Positions 34,768 through 44,539 of a stretch of 64,000 nucleotides of DNA are shown here, one piece after another. The DNA lies in the NCBI GenBank assembly GCA_963777355.1, contig CAVZQK010000006.1, forward strand, positions 1 to 64,000. The letters are read 5' to 3'. Under the pieces are notes generated by a model. It worked only from the letters and a program-made list of their open reading frames with translations, had not been told where the DNA came from and ran no database searches. Both the position numbers and the translations under genes were made by a program. The stretch is from DATJHM01 sp963777355. Its GTDB lineage: Bacteria > Chloroflexota > Ktedonobacteria > Ktedonobacterales > Ktedonobacteraceae. The first letter of the stretch is position 1; each line of letters starts with the position of its first letter.

Positions 34768-35523
34768 ATGCAACTAGGGATAATAGGCGCAATCATTCTC
34801 GTAGACCTGGCTTTAAGTGGGGATAATGCCCTGGTGATCGGCGCTGCCGCCGCAAAATTACCTCGCAGACAGCGCTGGCCCGCACTTACTCTGGGCGGAG
34901 GGGGCGCAATTATTCTGCGGATTCTCTTTGCCATCCTTGCTACCTTTCTTTTGAAGCTGCCCTTTTTACAGGCTCTGGGTGCGATTATTTTGCTCATCAT
35001 CGCTTTCCAGTTGATTGTGGAAAAGGCAGAGAAACAGGAGCATAAAGCCTCTCCCTCTGGCAATGCTTCTGGGCAAGGGAAAACAGGTTCAGCCACCAGG
35101 AAGAGTGTGCTTACTAGCCCTAAAGAAATCTGGAGATCACTGCTTACTATTCTTCTGGCTGATGCAACGATGAGTCTGGATAATGTCCTGGCCGTGGGCG
35201 CTTTAGCTAATGGACACTGGATTGTGCTTATTATTGGCTTGCTTATTAGCATCATCTTATTATTTATTGGGAGCGCTCTGGTCTCAGAAATTATGAGCCA
35301 CCTGCCCTGGTTGATTGATCTGGCAAGCTTGATTCTGGCCTGGACGGCTGCAAATATGCTCCTTGAGGATCAGCGCTTAAAGCCCGTGTTTGCTCAGATC
35401 CCCTCGGCACATATCATGCTACCTGCCCTGATCCTGGCGCTTGTGCTCATCGTTGATGGTCTCCTCTGGTGGCGAGAACGGCGCAAGAAGAATGCACGGA
35501 GACAAAATCTCTTGACGCACTGA
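34768..35523 (+). CDS. TerC/Alx-family membrane protein (probable Mn exporter)
   Basis: A 251-residue inner-membrane protein with seven hydrophobic helices. Both acidic metal-site repeats of the TerC family are present: DLALSGDNALVIG near the N-terminus and DATMSLDNVLAVG in the second half. A charged loop (~92-115) separates the halves. Characterised relatives export Mn or metallate secreted enzymes. The SD is AAAAGG about 9 nt upstream. It is followed by the ChrB-N gene after 71 nt, perhaps in the same transcript. Confidence 0.9.
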   Translation: MQLGIIGAIILVDLALSGDNALVIGAAAAKLPRRQRWPALTLGGGGAIILRILFAILATFLLKLPFLQALGAIILLIIAFQLIVEKAEKQEHKASPSGNASGQGKTGSATRKSVLTSPKEIWRSLLTILLADATMSLDNVLAVGALANGHWIVLIIGLLISIILLFIGSALVSEIMSHLPWLIDLASLILAWTAANMLLEDQRLKPVFAQIPSAHIMLPALILALVLIVDGLLWWRERRKKNARRQNLLTH

Positions 35524-35594
35524 TAACTCCTTGCCTATACTTACACTGGCTTCTAACTCTACAAATTGACGGTATTATTTGGAGCAAAAATAGG

Positions 35595-36212
35595 ATGAAT
35601 CCTCAAAATTATCATCTGTTGATCTACCAGGTCCCAAGCCAGCCCTCAGCTGCCCGCGTGAGTATCTGGCGCGAACTGAAGCGCATCGGGGCGCTTTACT
35701 TGCAACAGAGCGTCTGTATTCTGCCGGCAACCGAACCGCTCTTGCAGGCTCTACAGAAGATCGCCGAGCGTATTACTGAGCTTGAGGGCAATTATCATCT
35801 GTTGCCGCTTACCTCTCTACCTGAAGAGGAGGAGCGGAAGATCATTGAGGGCTTTGTGGCCCAGAGTAATCTGCAATATGATGAAATTATTGAAAATTGC
35901 GAGGTGAATTTCGCCAAAGAGATAGAGTTTGAAACGTTCCGGCAGAATTTTACCTACGCCGAGGCTGAAGAGATTCGCCAGGAGCTAGATAAAATCAGGC
36001 GCTGGTATGAGCGCGTGATCGAGCGCGATTGGTTCGCCGCTGGCCGACGTGATGAGGCATTGCGCTGTATAGAGCATTGCGAGAAGCTCTTCGAGACATT
36101 TGAAGAAAAAGTCTTTTTGCAGCAAGAGGCCGATGAATCAAATGATCTGCCGCCGGAAGTAAAGAAGAAACGTCTTCATCCCCGGCGCTCAGAACGGCGA
36201 GAGACCTTGTAG
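35595..36212 (+). CDS. ChrB N-terminal domain protein
   Basis: A 205-residue protein. The N-terminal ~85 residues (YHLLIYQVPSQPSAARVSIW followed by RELKRIGALYLQQSVC) match the ChrB N-terminal domain found in chromate-resistance regulators. The rest is helical and highly charged, ending in a Lys/Arg-rich tail. No chromate transporter ChrA is next to it, so a chromate role is not shown; neighbours suggest metal homeostasis. The ATG at 35595 is chosen because earlier in-frame codons lie inside the TerC gene. Confidence 0.75.
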   Translation: MNPQNYHLLIYQVPSQPSAARVSIWRELKRIGALYLQQSVCILPATEPLLQALQKIAERITELEGNYHLLPLTSLPEEEERKIIEGFVAQSNLQYDEIIENCEVNFAKEIEFETFRQNFTYAEAEEIRQELDKIRRWYERVIERDWFAAGRRDEALRCIEHCEKLFETFEEKVFLQQEADESNDLPPEVKKKRLHPRRSERRETL

Positions 36213-36332
36213 CCACTGCGGACGTTTTTGCCTGATATCTCTCGCTCCCGTCTTTTTTTTACTCTCTCTGCTTTCTGCTGCGCGGCTGTGCCCATTCACA
36301 CCCAGAAAACATCTCCAGGGCCTGACTGTGTT

Positions 36333-36536
36333 TTAACGCCCTCGCAACTCTCGACTGAGCGTTGTGGTAAGCACAATCAGCACGGCAATAATCAGCAGGT
36401 AGCCTGAGAAGCCGCGAATTGGAGCCAGGGGGGCCAGGGTGTTGATCAGGGCCAGGATAATCAGGGTGATGATAACACCGACCAGAATTACCATGTCGCC
36501 CACAAGGAAATTGTAGATAGCTAAAATTGCCTTCAT
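36333..36536 (-). CDS. Small two-helix membrane protein
   Basis: A 67-residue protein with two transmembrane helices (~8-30 and ~43-60). Its start overlaps the stop of the upstream FTR1-like gene by 4 nt (ATGA), so the two are translationally coupled and probably form a complex. No named family. Confidence 0.65.
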   Translation of the reverse strand: MKAILAIYNFLVGDMVILVGVIITLIILALINTLAPLAPIRGFSGYLLIIAVLIVLTTTLSRELRGR

Positions 36537-37339
36537 GAATGTGCCTCCTCTCCAGAAGCCAAAGCCGTTGCCTTTGCGGCACTTAGCTTATTGCGCTTTA
36601 CCGATTTCAACCAGGTGACCAGCACAAAGGAAGCCAGCAGATAGATAGCAACGAGCACGAGAATAAAGAGATCAGAGAACGGCCAGGCCACGTTAAAGCC
36701 TTCTATCGTCCAGAATGTGCCAAATGAGGTCAACATAATTCCAACGACGAACTTCAAGGTGTTCTCAGGCACTCTCTTCAGAGGCGAACGCACCAGGACA
36801 CCCGCGAGAATAACCAGGATGCCAGCAATCAGCGCTCCAACGGCTGCGGATGCAATGCCTGTCACACTGGCATGGTTGGTGCTGGTCGCACTACTGCCAA
36901 AGGTGATAACGATAAAGGCTACCTCTAGCCCCTCTAAGAGGACCGATTTAAACGCCAGCGCAACTGCGAAAGGCTGAAGACGAGGAGTGACTGTCTCGCC
37001 ACGCGCCCGCAGCTCAGCCATTGTCTCTTCAAAGATCGCCTCTTCATCATGTAGGGCTTTTAAGCCACTGTAGCGCAGAATAGACTTTTTTAGCCACTTT
37101 AAACCAAAAAGAATCAGAATAATTCCTACAATCATACGTAAAACTTCGATAGGCACATATTGTACCAGTGCAGTCCCGAAGATGGCCACGATGACTGCCA
37201 ATGCAACCACTGCCGCCAACGTTCCCATTAGGGCACTACGCCAGTTAATCGTCACTCCTACTACCAGGACGATGGTGAACGCTTCTACAAATTCTACTGC
37301 CGAAGCAAGAAATGCAGCCGTTGCAACTGCCCATTCCAT
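36533..37339 (-). CDS. FTR1/COG4280-like membrane protein
   Basis: A 268-residue integral membrane protein with about seven helices. Two internal repeats carry acidic membrane motifs: EFVEAFTIVLVVG at the N-terminus and LLEGLEVAFIVITFG in the middle, like the REGLE-type iron-binding motifs of FTR1 permeases and the COG4280 group. It may carry a metal ion, but this is inference. AGGAGG lies about 10 nt before the ATG. Coupled to the small membrane gene downstream. Confidence 0.7.
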   Translation of the reverse strand: MEWAVATAAFLASAVEFVEAFTIVLVVGVTINWRSALMGTLAAVVALAVIVAIFGTALVQYVPIEVLRMIVGIILILFGLKWLKKSILRYSGLKALHDEEAIFEETMAELRARGETVTPRLQPFAVALAFKSVLLEGLEVAFIVITFGSSATSTNHASVTGIASAAVGALIAGILVILAGVLVRSPLKRVPENTLKFVVGIMLTSFGTFWTIEGFNVAWPFSDLFILVLVAIYLLASFVLVTWLKSVKRNKLSAAKATALASGEEAHS

Positions 37340-38052
37340 AATCTGATCTCCTCCTGTGTACTATAGTCGCCCGCACAATCTCCGCAGGCGCATAGCCGGG
37401 AAACAAAGGGTATCAACCCTCTTCCCTATGTCTGACTCCATTGTATCACAATTTTTTGTAACATAAGTTATTTGTAACAGGTGTACATTGTAACAGGGTT
37501 TACTTTTATGTAACATTCCAATCTTCTCTTCAGAAAAATGCTCTTTTCTCATTTGTACCAGGAGGTTTTTATCTAGTCCTGCCCAGAAAGTACCTCTTCT
37601 CTGGTGTGAGCTACTTCATGGGAACTTTTTGACGCAAATTTCGTTATTTGCTATGTAGTGAGCTTATTAGGGAGCGCCAAATTGGGAGTAATATACAAGG
37701 AAATGAACGATTTTTAAGAGAAAAGAGCTGAGATTTTTGAACGGTGCTTGACAAAGATTATAGAGTTCGGCATATTACTCGCTGGAAGAAGTGATGATGG
37801 GGATCTGCTCCAATTGCCGGTGAAACATTGATTGTTGTTGTTTTACCTCCTGCCCTCAAGGTATTCGAGAAATACCTTCTATTATGTTGTGTTTTTTTGC
37901 GTTGTAAGACAGAAATTTGTAGTAAATAGAAAAGATTGATACTTTGCCTGTACTTTTTAGCTACTCTTTTTTAGATAGATTTATTATCCGTAGAAAGGCT
38001 CTGTGACTGCCTTGACTATACATGAAATAAAGACGGCGCTAAGGGAGAAGGT
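37340..38052. other. Long divergent intergenic region
   Basis: About 700 nt between the FTR1-like and MprF-like genes. It contains TTGACA (37748-37753) with CATATT 17 nt further, a possible promoter, and AAGGTATT/AATACCTT (37858-37865/37871-37878), an 8-bp inverted repeat with a 5-nt loop followed by a T-rich run. The rest is AT-rich and featureless. Confidence 0.4.
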
Positions 38053-39885
38053 GTGTCTATGATGGACCTTACTTTTGCACGATCTATTCATTGGATACAA
38101 CATATTACTACTCCAAAAAAGATCCGTTGGAGCACGGCCCTGTTTGTGGCTGTATTGAGTATTATGAATGGGTTGACGATCTTATTCCCCATTCAGCATG
38201 CACGGGTTGCATTGCTTTTTCTCTTTCTCAATGCGTTTGCGCCCTTTGTGCCTTCAGGTGGTATGTTTCTCTATACTGGTCGTACTATGGCTCTGCTGCT
38301 TGGACTTTTCCTGTTTCTGATTGCCAGTGGTCTGGCACGCGGAAAAGCTCGCGCCTGGCAATTTGCTGTTGTGTTGTTACCGCTTTCCGCCCTGGCTCAT
38401 CTGATGAAGGGGTTGAATATTGAGGCCGCCGTTCTTATTACATGTATCTGGGTCCTGCTCATGCGTTGTCGTGCCTGTTTCCGTGTAGAGAGTGATCCCT
38501 GGCATATGCGGCAGGGCTTTGTCTTTCTGGGTGGAGGCTTTCTGTTGCTGCTGATTTATATGTTGGGTGGTTATTATATCCTTCAGGATCAGTTTTTTAC
38601 GACAGGTTTTGCGCGGGCGGTAATCCATTCGCTGCTGTGGCGTGCTATTGATCTCCCTGCGCATGATATTATTCCAGAAACCAGGCTGGCTCATTGGTTC
38701 CTCTCCTCTCTTTCCTGGCTCTCGTCGGCGGTGCTCCTGACTGGGATGGTTCTGGTCTTGCGCCCGGTTAGTGGCCGCTGGTGGCTTCAATTTCAACATG
38801 AAATGAGCGCACAGGCCCGTGTGAAATCCTGGGAGCTGATCAGAAAGTTTGGGGCTCAGACGTTGGCGTTCTTCGCTCTTGATTCCCGTAATATGCGCTA
38901 CCTTGCTCTTGCTGGCGAAGGTGTTGTAAACTATCGCCTGGTGGGTGACGTTGCTGTGCTCGTCGGTGATCCGGTTACGATTCCCGCTGCACGCGAACGT
39001 GTGCTCAAACAGTTCTTGAATTTTTGCGCTCTTAAAGATTGGCGTATGGCGGTCTATCAGGCTCAACCTGAGTTCCTGCCTTTGTATCGGAAGCTAGGGC
39101 TGAGCGTCATTAAAATCGGTGAGGAAGCTCTACTCAATCCTCAAACTTTTACTTTGAAGGGTTCGGCTATGGCTAATGTACGCACAAGTTCCCGCCGCGC
39201 CGAGCGTGAGGGGGTGACGCTGGAATGGTATGAGGGTGAGCCACCATGCGCTGTGTTAGCACAATTGCAAGATCTGTCCCGTATCTGGTTAAGCGGCAAA
39301 GGTGGGAGACAGAGTACTGAAATGGGCTTTAGTATTGGCCGCCTCTCTGAGTTGGCTTCCGCCGGAAGATGCTCTGTGCAGGTGGCAGAACTGCCTTCTC
39401 AGGATCAAGAGCAGGGAGTTACTCCTCGTCTGCTCCTGGTGGTCGCACGTAATGCCGCTGGTGTGCCCTGTGCCTTTATGAGCTTTACTCCGGTCTATGG
39501 ACAACTCCAGACTGCCGAGAATGGCAAAAAAGTTCGCACTGGTTGGGGCTGGGCATTGGACTTGATGCGCCGTGTCCCCGATGCCCCGCCGGGGGTCATG
39601 GAACTACTTATTGTTCAGGCTATAGCGCGTTTCCGCTGTGCCGGAGCCGAGGTGCTGAGTCTGGGTATGGTCGGTCTGGCTGATACCAGGCAGGAGATGA
39701 CTTCTAGCCAGCGGAATATTGCCCACCTGGCTATAGAGCATATCTCTCTCTTGGAAGCTCATCGTTCCCTGATGCACTTTAAACAAAAGTTTCAGCCTAC
39801 GTGGGAGAGCCGCTACCTTGTCGTAAGTGGTACCCTGGCTTTGCCAAAGGTCGGCTTCGCCCTGCTACGCGCTCATCAGGAGTAG
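38053..39885 (+). CDS. MprF-like aminoacyl-phosphatidylglycerol synthase (DUF2156)
   Basis: A 610-residue membrane protein. The N-terminal ~240 residues carry seven or so transmembrane helices, fewer than full MprF, and the C-terminal half is a cytosolic DUF2156 (GNAT-like) catalytic domain: VNYRLVGDVAVLVGDPVTIP, then RTSSRRAEREGVTLEWYEG and TRQEMTSSQRNIAHL. It would transfer an amino acid from tRNA to phosphatidylglycerol, changing membrane charge. GTG 38053 is 5 nt after AAGGGAG; ATG 38059 is an alternative. An esterase gene starts 17 nt after its stop, suggesting an operon. Confidence 0.88.
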   Translation: MSMMDLTFARSIHWIQHITTPKKIRWSTALFVAVLSIMNGLTILFPIQHARVALLFLFLNAFAPFVPSGGMFLYTGRTMALLLGLFLFLIASGLARGKARAWQFAVVLLPLSALAHLMKGLNIEAAVLITCIWVLLMRCRACFRVESDPWHMRQGFVFLGGGFLLLLIYMLGGYYILQDQFFTTGFARAVIHSLLWRAIDLPAHDIIPETRLAHWFLSSLSWLSSAVLLTGMVLVLRPVSGRWWLQFQHEMSAQARVKSWELIRKFGAQTLAFFALDSRNMRYLALAGEGVVNYRLVGDVAVLVGDPVTIPAARERVLKQFLNFCALKDWRMAVYQAQPEFLPLYRKLGLSVIKIGEEALLNPQTFTLKGSAMANVRTSSRRAEREGVTLEWYEGEPPCAVLAQLQDLSRIWLSGKGGRQSTEMGFSIGRLSELASAGRCSVQVAELPSQDQEQGVTPRLLLVVARNAAGVPCAFMSFTPVYGQLQTAENGKKVRTGWGWALDLMRRVPDAPPGVMELLIVQAIARFRCAGAEVLSLGMVGLADTRQEMTSSQRNIAHLAIEHISLLEAHRSLMHFKQKFQPTWESRYLVVSGTLALPKVGFALLRAHQE

Positions 39886-39902
39886 GCTGTATCGGAGTCT
39901 TT

Positions 39903-41381
39903 ATGGACGTTTTACCCGCGCCTGTCGTACAGCGTTCTCTGCAAAAGAGACAACGAACGACTGCTTTCGCTGTGTTTGTCGCCTTGCTGGCTGTTCTGCT
40001 GAGTGGCTTACTCCTCACGCGGACAGCCATCAACGGCTCTTTGCTTGCAACCCTGGCCGGTCTTGGCCTTGATCCGCTTCGTGGAGAGTTTGCCGCCGTC
40101 CTTTTGCAGACAATCCTGGTTAGCCTGGTTGCTGCCTTACTTTCACGTCTGCGCTTTACTGTCTCTCTGGCAGGCATCGCCTTTTTCTGCGTCTGCTATC
40201 TTGCCGACTTTCTTGGTGATGTCACTCAGCCTCTCCATGATCCAGGGGGCCTTCTTGAGCCGCTCGACAAACTGGCCTTGTTGCATACGGTACTGATGAT
40301 GCTCGCTCTCGCTACGTTAGGTAGTTGTATAGGTATCGCTTTAGGCCGCGGTCTGGCTCATGTGCTCGTCGATCCTGTCTTCTCTCTTCTCTCGTATCTT
40401 CGCCATTCAGAAGTGCCTGTGGCAGAAGATGAAACGCTTTCGACGCATTCTTTCCCCCTGTTGCCGTACCGCTCCCGCATGATTCTCGGACTTTTGCAAG
40501 GACTTGCCCTGCTGATCGCTTTTCTTCTGGCTTTTAGTTCACTCAACCTTTTTGTCTACGGACCCGATGTCGCCCTCCATCTCTCTCCTACGCTGGGCGG
40601 CCTGAATATCTCGCAAAATGCTCTTGTCTCTGATTCCTATATCAGCCATGCTATGGGTGGTCAGAAGCGTACTTTTGTTGTCTATCTGCCGCCTTCTTAC
40701 AATACTTCTGCCGCTAAAACACGCCGCTATCCCGTTCTCTATCTGCTGCACGGCTCTCCAGGTCAGCAGACGAACTGGATGACTGGTGGCAAGGCTGGAC
40801 AGAGCGAGGAGACTTTAAGCACGCTTGGTAAGGCTCCTGAACTTATCCTGGTGATGCCTGATGGCAATGGACGTGGTGGAGAGACCAGCGAGTGGGGCAA
40901 TAGTGGCGACGGCAAGCAGTTGCTGGAGAATGCGATTGTGGACGACTTGATTCCCTATGTCGATCAAAAATATCGCACCATCCCTGATGCCGCCCATCGG
41001 GGCATCGGTGGTCTTTCAATGGGCGGCTTTGGCGCTGCCAATATTGGCATTCATCACCCTGACCTTTTCGGTTTTATCATCGCTCTTGGTGGCTATTATC
41101 ATGCAGATGGCACTGTCTGGGGAAAAAATCCTGCGTACTTGCGTGCCAATAGTCCCGCCGAGGTGCTCCCACAGCAGAAGCAGGCCTGGCATATTCACTA
41201 CTATATCGGTGGTGCTACCAAAGACGACCTCTATCAGGAATTTGTCAAATTTGCCCAGGAGCTAAAACAATTGCATATTCCTTATACCTTTGAATCGCTC
41301 AATGGCTATCATGCCTGGCCTGTCTGGCAGGTAGAGTTTTATCATGCCCTGGAATGGCTGCAAACTATCGTCCCTTCGTAA
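39903..41381 (+). CDS. Membrane-anchored esterase of the Ag85/esterase-D type
   Basis: A 492-residue protein. Four to five transmembrane helices occupy the first ~220 residues; the C-terminal ~270 residues are an alpha/beta hydrolase (PF00756 type) with the nucleophile elbow GLSMGGFG, the oxyanion region LLHGSPGQQTNW and the catalytic-His region NGYHAWPVW. The enzyme should face outward. In Pseudomonas an alpha/beta hydrolase cotranscribed with an aminoacyl-phosphatidylglycerol synthase removes the amino acid again; the same pairing here suggests a hydrolase for the lipid made by the upstream gene. The internal ATG is chosen because CGGAG lies 5 nt upstream and the longer frame overlaps the MprF-like gene. 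Confidence 0.85.
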   Translation: MDVLPAPVVQRSLQKRQRTTAFAVFVALLAVLLSGLLLTRTAINGSLLATLAGLGLDPLRGEFAAVLLQTILVSLVAALLSRLRFTVSLAGIAFFCVCYLADFLGDVTQPLHDPGGLLEPLDKLALLHTVLMMLALATLGSCIGIALGRGLAHVLVDPVFSLLSYLRHSEVPVAEDETLSTHSFPLLPYRSRMILGLLQGLALLIAFLLAFSSLNLFVYGPDVALHLSPTLGGLNISQNALVSDSYISHAMGGQKRTFVVYLPPSYNTSAAKTRRYPVLYLLHGSPGQQTNWMTGGKAGQSEETLSTLGKAPELILVMPDGNGRGGETSEWGNSGDGKQLLENAIVDDLIPYVDQKYRTIPDAAHRGIGGLSMGGFGAANIGIHHPDLFGFIIALGGYYHADGTVWGKNPAYLRANSPAEVLPQQKQAWHIHYYIGGATKDDLYQEFVKFAQELKQLHIPYTFESLNGYHAWPVWQVEFYHALEWLQTIVPS

Positions 41382-41554
41382 TGGACCCTTCTGTCACAAT
41401 TGACAGAGGCCGCGCATCTTATATACTGCAAGGGAAGTCTCTGTCTTCGCTTGTGGAAATTTGCTGACTTTTTTCGCAATTATGTGTATTTTATAGGTGA
41501 TGACGTGCCTTATCTCGCGTACAACCTATGCTCTAAAAATAAAGGTGGTACTGC

Positions 41555-42349
41555 ATGTCAAGCGTCAATACTGCTGAGATGGATGAGAGCCAGGATGAGG
41601 GGCTGGCTTCAACTATCGTAGCGCTCTGGGATCGCATAGAAGAGATTCGCTGGCGCATCTTTAAAATTCTGCTTGCTCTTGTTATAGGATCGATTATCGG
41701 TTTTGTTTTCAGGCAGAATCTCATAAACTTTCTGAGCACTCCTTTGCCCCTTGTAACCTCTGCTCTTGCCAGTCAGGCTCATGGAAAATTGGTGGTGTTG
41801 GGGATGACCGAGGGCTTTATGATCTATGTGAAAGTTGCCGTGGCGGCTGGTTTGCTTCTTTCGCTGCCGGTGATTCTTTATCAGGTCTGGGCCTTTCTCT
41901 CACCGGTGTTGCAGACGCGGGGCGCAAAATATGCGGTGCTCTTTGTCCTCTGCGGCATTCTGCTTTTTGCTGTTGGTGCGGCCCTCGGCTATCTGGTTCT
42001 GCGCTATCCCGTCCAATGGCTGATCTTTTTTTCTATCGCTAACTTTTCGCCTTTGATTACCGCGGATAGCTATTTCAGCTTTGCTATCTGGTTTGTGATT
42101 TGTTTTGGCCTTGTCTTTGAATTGCCTCTGGTCTTGCTCTTCCTCGCTCGTCTCGGCATTGTCGATGCCACCGGTCTGCGCAAAAAAAGGGCCTTTGTCC
42201 ATCTTGGTATGTGGGCTACCTGTGCCATCGTTCCGGTCTTGCCCGACATCTATAGCCCTATTATCCTCAGTGTTGCACTCTCGATTCTCTATGAAGTAAC
42301 TATCCTTATCATCGCCGCTACTATCAAGAAAGATGTCGTTAATTCGTAG
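41555..42349 (+). CDS. tatC: Sec-independent protein translocase subunit TatC
   Basis: A 264-residue inner-membrane protein with six helices, the substrate-receptor subunit of the twin-arginine translocase. Recognised by its helix pattern and conserved blocks: TEGFMIYVKVAVAAGLLLSL followed by PVILYQVWAFLSP, and FGLVFELPLVL with its conserved Glu and Pro. The usual N-terminal HLxELR signature is altered here (LWDRIEEIRWRI). No tatA or tatB is adjacent. AAAGGTGG lies 6 nt before the ATG. The UxaA-like gene follows after 15 nt. Confidence 0.92.
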   Translation: MSSVNTAEMDESQDEGLASTIVALWDRIEEIRWRIFKILLALVIGSIIGFVFRQNLINFLSTPLPLVTSALASQAHGKLVVLGMTEGFMIYVKVAVAAGLLLSLPVILYQVWAFLSPVLQTRGAKYAVLFVLCGILLFAVGAALGYLVLRYPVQWLIFFSIANFSPLITADSYFSFAIWFVICFGLVFELPLVLLFLARLGIVDATGLRKKRAFVHLGMWATCAIVPVLPDIYSPIILSVALSILYEVTILIIAATIKKDVVNS

Positions 42350-42364
42350 GAAAGAGGCAAAGGC

Positions 42365-43984
42365 ATGGACCGTCCACAAGAACCTGGAAAAGAACCTACT
42401 ATTATCGTCAGAGGTGTAAGCGCAGGAGGAGAAGCAGTTCCTCTGCATGAGGTTGCCGTTGTATTGCATCCAGATGACGATGTTGCCATTGCCCGCCTGC
42501 CACTTGGTCGGGGTGTGCTTTTACAATTGCCCTCAGAACGCCTGTTAACGGTAAAACAGCGCATTCAGTCCGGCCATAAAATTGCTCTGCATCCCCTGGA
42601 GCAGGGGAGCCCAGTCCGTCGCTATGGCTCTATTATTGGTTTCGCAACGGTGCCTATTCAGGCCGGTGAGCATGTTCATAGCCACAATCTGGCCGTGGGA
42701 GAACTGAAGCAGGTCTACGACTACGGCGTAGATGTACAAGCGGTCCTCTCTGTTCCCCCTGAGCAGCGCCGCACGTTTCTTGGCTACAAGCGCCCTGATG
42801 GGCGTGCAGGGACAAGAAACTATCTTGCGATTATCAGCAGTGTCAATTGTTCCGCCAGTACCGTGCGCGCTATTCAACGCCGCTTTGGTCCCGAACTCCT
42901 GCGTCACTATCCGAATATCGACGGGGTGATTGGCCTGACCCATAAAAGTGGTTGTGGGATGCGTCATGGAAGTACGGCTGTCGAGCAGTTGCAGCGTGTC
43001 CTGGCTGGTATGGCCCTGCATCCCAATGTTGCGGGCTATCTTCTGGTTGGCCTGGGCTGCGAAAGTAATCAGTTGCAGGAGCTGATTGAAGCTATGGCTC
43101 TGGATCGTGGACCTCAGGCGCTCTGGAAACGGCCTGTCTTCCTCAATATTCAGGAGAATCATGGTATTGCAACGACTGTGGAGGAAGGGGCAAGGCTCTT
43201 GCGTGAGATGTTGCCTGCGGCGAATGCTGTTACACGAGAGCCGATCCCTATCTCTGAACTCTCCCTTGCTTTGCAATGCGGCGGGAGCGACGGTTGGAGC
43301 GGCGTCACCGCCAATCCTGGCCTCGGTTATTGTGTCGATGAACTGGTACGCCAGGGCGGTACAGCGGTGCTGAGCGAGACTCCTGAGATCTATGGCGCAG
43401 AACATATTTTGCTCCGCCGTGCCCGTAGCCGCGAGATCGGCGAGGCCCTTGTCGAGCGTATTCACTGGTGGGAGCATTATGCTGCCATCAATGATATGGA
43501 ACTGGACAATAATCCCGGTCCTGGCAATAAACAAGGTGGCCTGACAACGATCTATGAGAAATCGCTTGGCGCTATTGCTAAGGGTGGCTCGACTCCACTC
43601 AATGGTGTCTATACCTATGCTCAGCAACTTGATGAGCGTGGCCTGCTTGTTATGGACACTCCCGGCTACGATCCTGTCTCTGTGACCGGACAGGTCGCAG
43701 GTGGCTGTAATATGATCGCTTTTACCACTGGGCGCGGCTCTTGCTTTGGTTTCAAACCTGCCCCTTCGATCAAAATTGCCAGTAATACCAGATTGTACGA
43801 GAACATGGCAAGTGATATGGACCTCAATGCTGGAGAAGTCCTCAACGGCGTCAGTACACACGATATCGGCCTGCGTATCCTTGATGAGGTTATTGCTGTC
43901 GCCAGTGGCAAGCAGAGCAAAAGCGAAGCTCAGGGTATCGGCGAAGAAGAATTTGCCCCCTGGATACTCGGTGCCACCCTCTAG
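42365..43984 (+). CDS. UxaA-family dehydratase (altronate dehydratase-like)
   Basis: A 539-residue enzyme that would dehydrate a sugar acid such as altronate or galactarate. The N-terminal ~110 residues form the SAF domain (DDVAIARLPLGRGV, then HKIALHPLEQG), and the remainder is the UxaA catalytic domain with GYKRPDGRAGTRNYL, THKSGCGMRHG, GLGCESNQ and LQCGGSDGWSG, whose Cys residues belong to the metal site. AAAGG-type SD shortly before the ATG. Located in a probable operon behind tatC, with no sugar-acid transporter nearby. Confidence 0.92.
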   Translation: MDRPQEPGKEPTIIVRGVSAGGEAVPLHEVAVVLHPDDDVAIARLPLGRGVLLQLPSERLLTVKQRIQSGHKIALHPLEQGSPVRRYGSIIGFATVPIQAGEHVHSHNLAVGELKQVYDYGVDVQAVLSVPPEQRRTFLGYKRPDGRAGTRNYLAIISSVNCSASTVRAIQRRFGPELLRHYPNIDGVIGLTHKSGCGMRHGSTAVEQLQRVLAGMALHPNVAGYLLVGLGCESNQLQELIEAMALDRGPQALWKRPVFLNIQENHGIATTVEEGARLLREMLPAANAVTREPIPISELSLALQCGGSDGWSGVTANPGLGYCVDELVRQGGTAVLSETPEIYGAEHILLRRARSREIGEALVERIHWWEHYAAINDMELDNNPGPGNKQGGLTTIYEKSLGAIAKGGSTPLNGVYTYAQQLDERGLLVMDTPGYDPVSVTGQVAGGCNMIAFTTGRGSCFGFKPAPSIKIASNTRLYENMASDMDLNAGEVLNGVSTHDIGLRILDEVIAVASGKQSKSEAQGIGEEEFAPWILGATL

Positions 43985-44020
43985 TTTATCTCTGCTAGCT
44001 AGCTACCCCTATCTGGCTGG

Positions 44021-44539
44021 CTATTGCAGATGTAATTGGGCATCGCTACGCGTTATGATAATCTTTCCTTTGGTAGTTAAAATGGTTGCGTAAAATAAAT
44101 CATAATACCCCGCTTGTAGTTTCCCTGGTACCGCAAGCAAGCTACTTCGCGGTGAGTTGCTCCAGGTGTCGGTGAGAATGGGATTCGCAGAAGCTACGAT
44201 ACTATTTTTTGCAAAGATGTCATGAGCTGCCTTGCTTTGCTGTATACCCGCCTGCACTGCCTCTGGAGATGTGAATGGTCCTACAAGTTGTACTTGTAAT
44301 AAGATTGCATCGGGTGCTGCCGCACTGCTTGTTGACTCCAGCTTCGGTTTCCAATCTAGTTGAATCAGGTCACCTGAGTGGGCCTGCGTTGAATAGTTTA
44401 CTGGACCGTGAAAAGAATAGGTTGAATGGCTATTTGTCTGTGTAGTGGTTTGCTGACTATCACAGGCCGTGAGCAGCAAAAAACACAGAAATAGAGAAAA
44501 ATAGATTGGGTAATAGAGGACAGATGTTTTCTTCAACAC
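44021..44539 (-). CDS. Lipoprotein of unknown function
   Basis: A 172-residue protein with a hydrophobic signal peptide and lipobox LLTAC (Cys ~26), followed by a Thr/Gln/Ser-rich stretch and a probably beta-rich domain. No family recognised. The start is GTG, with AAGGAG 11 nt upstream. Single gene, convergent with the UxaA-like gene. Confidence 0.72.
   Translation of the reverse strand: MLKKTSVLYYPIYFSLFLCFLLLTACDSQQTTTQTNSHSTYSFHGPVNYSTQAHSGDLIQLDWKPKLESTSSAAAPDAILLQVQLVGPFTSPEAVQAGIQQSKAAHDIFAKNSIVASANPILTDTWSNSPRSSLLAVPGKLQAGYYDLFYATILTTKGKIIITRSDAQLHLQ

Noticed and set aside
42545..43861. 438-codon leftward frame
   Set aside because: Long, but antisense to the UxaA-like dehydratase, which has all family motifs.
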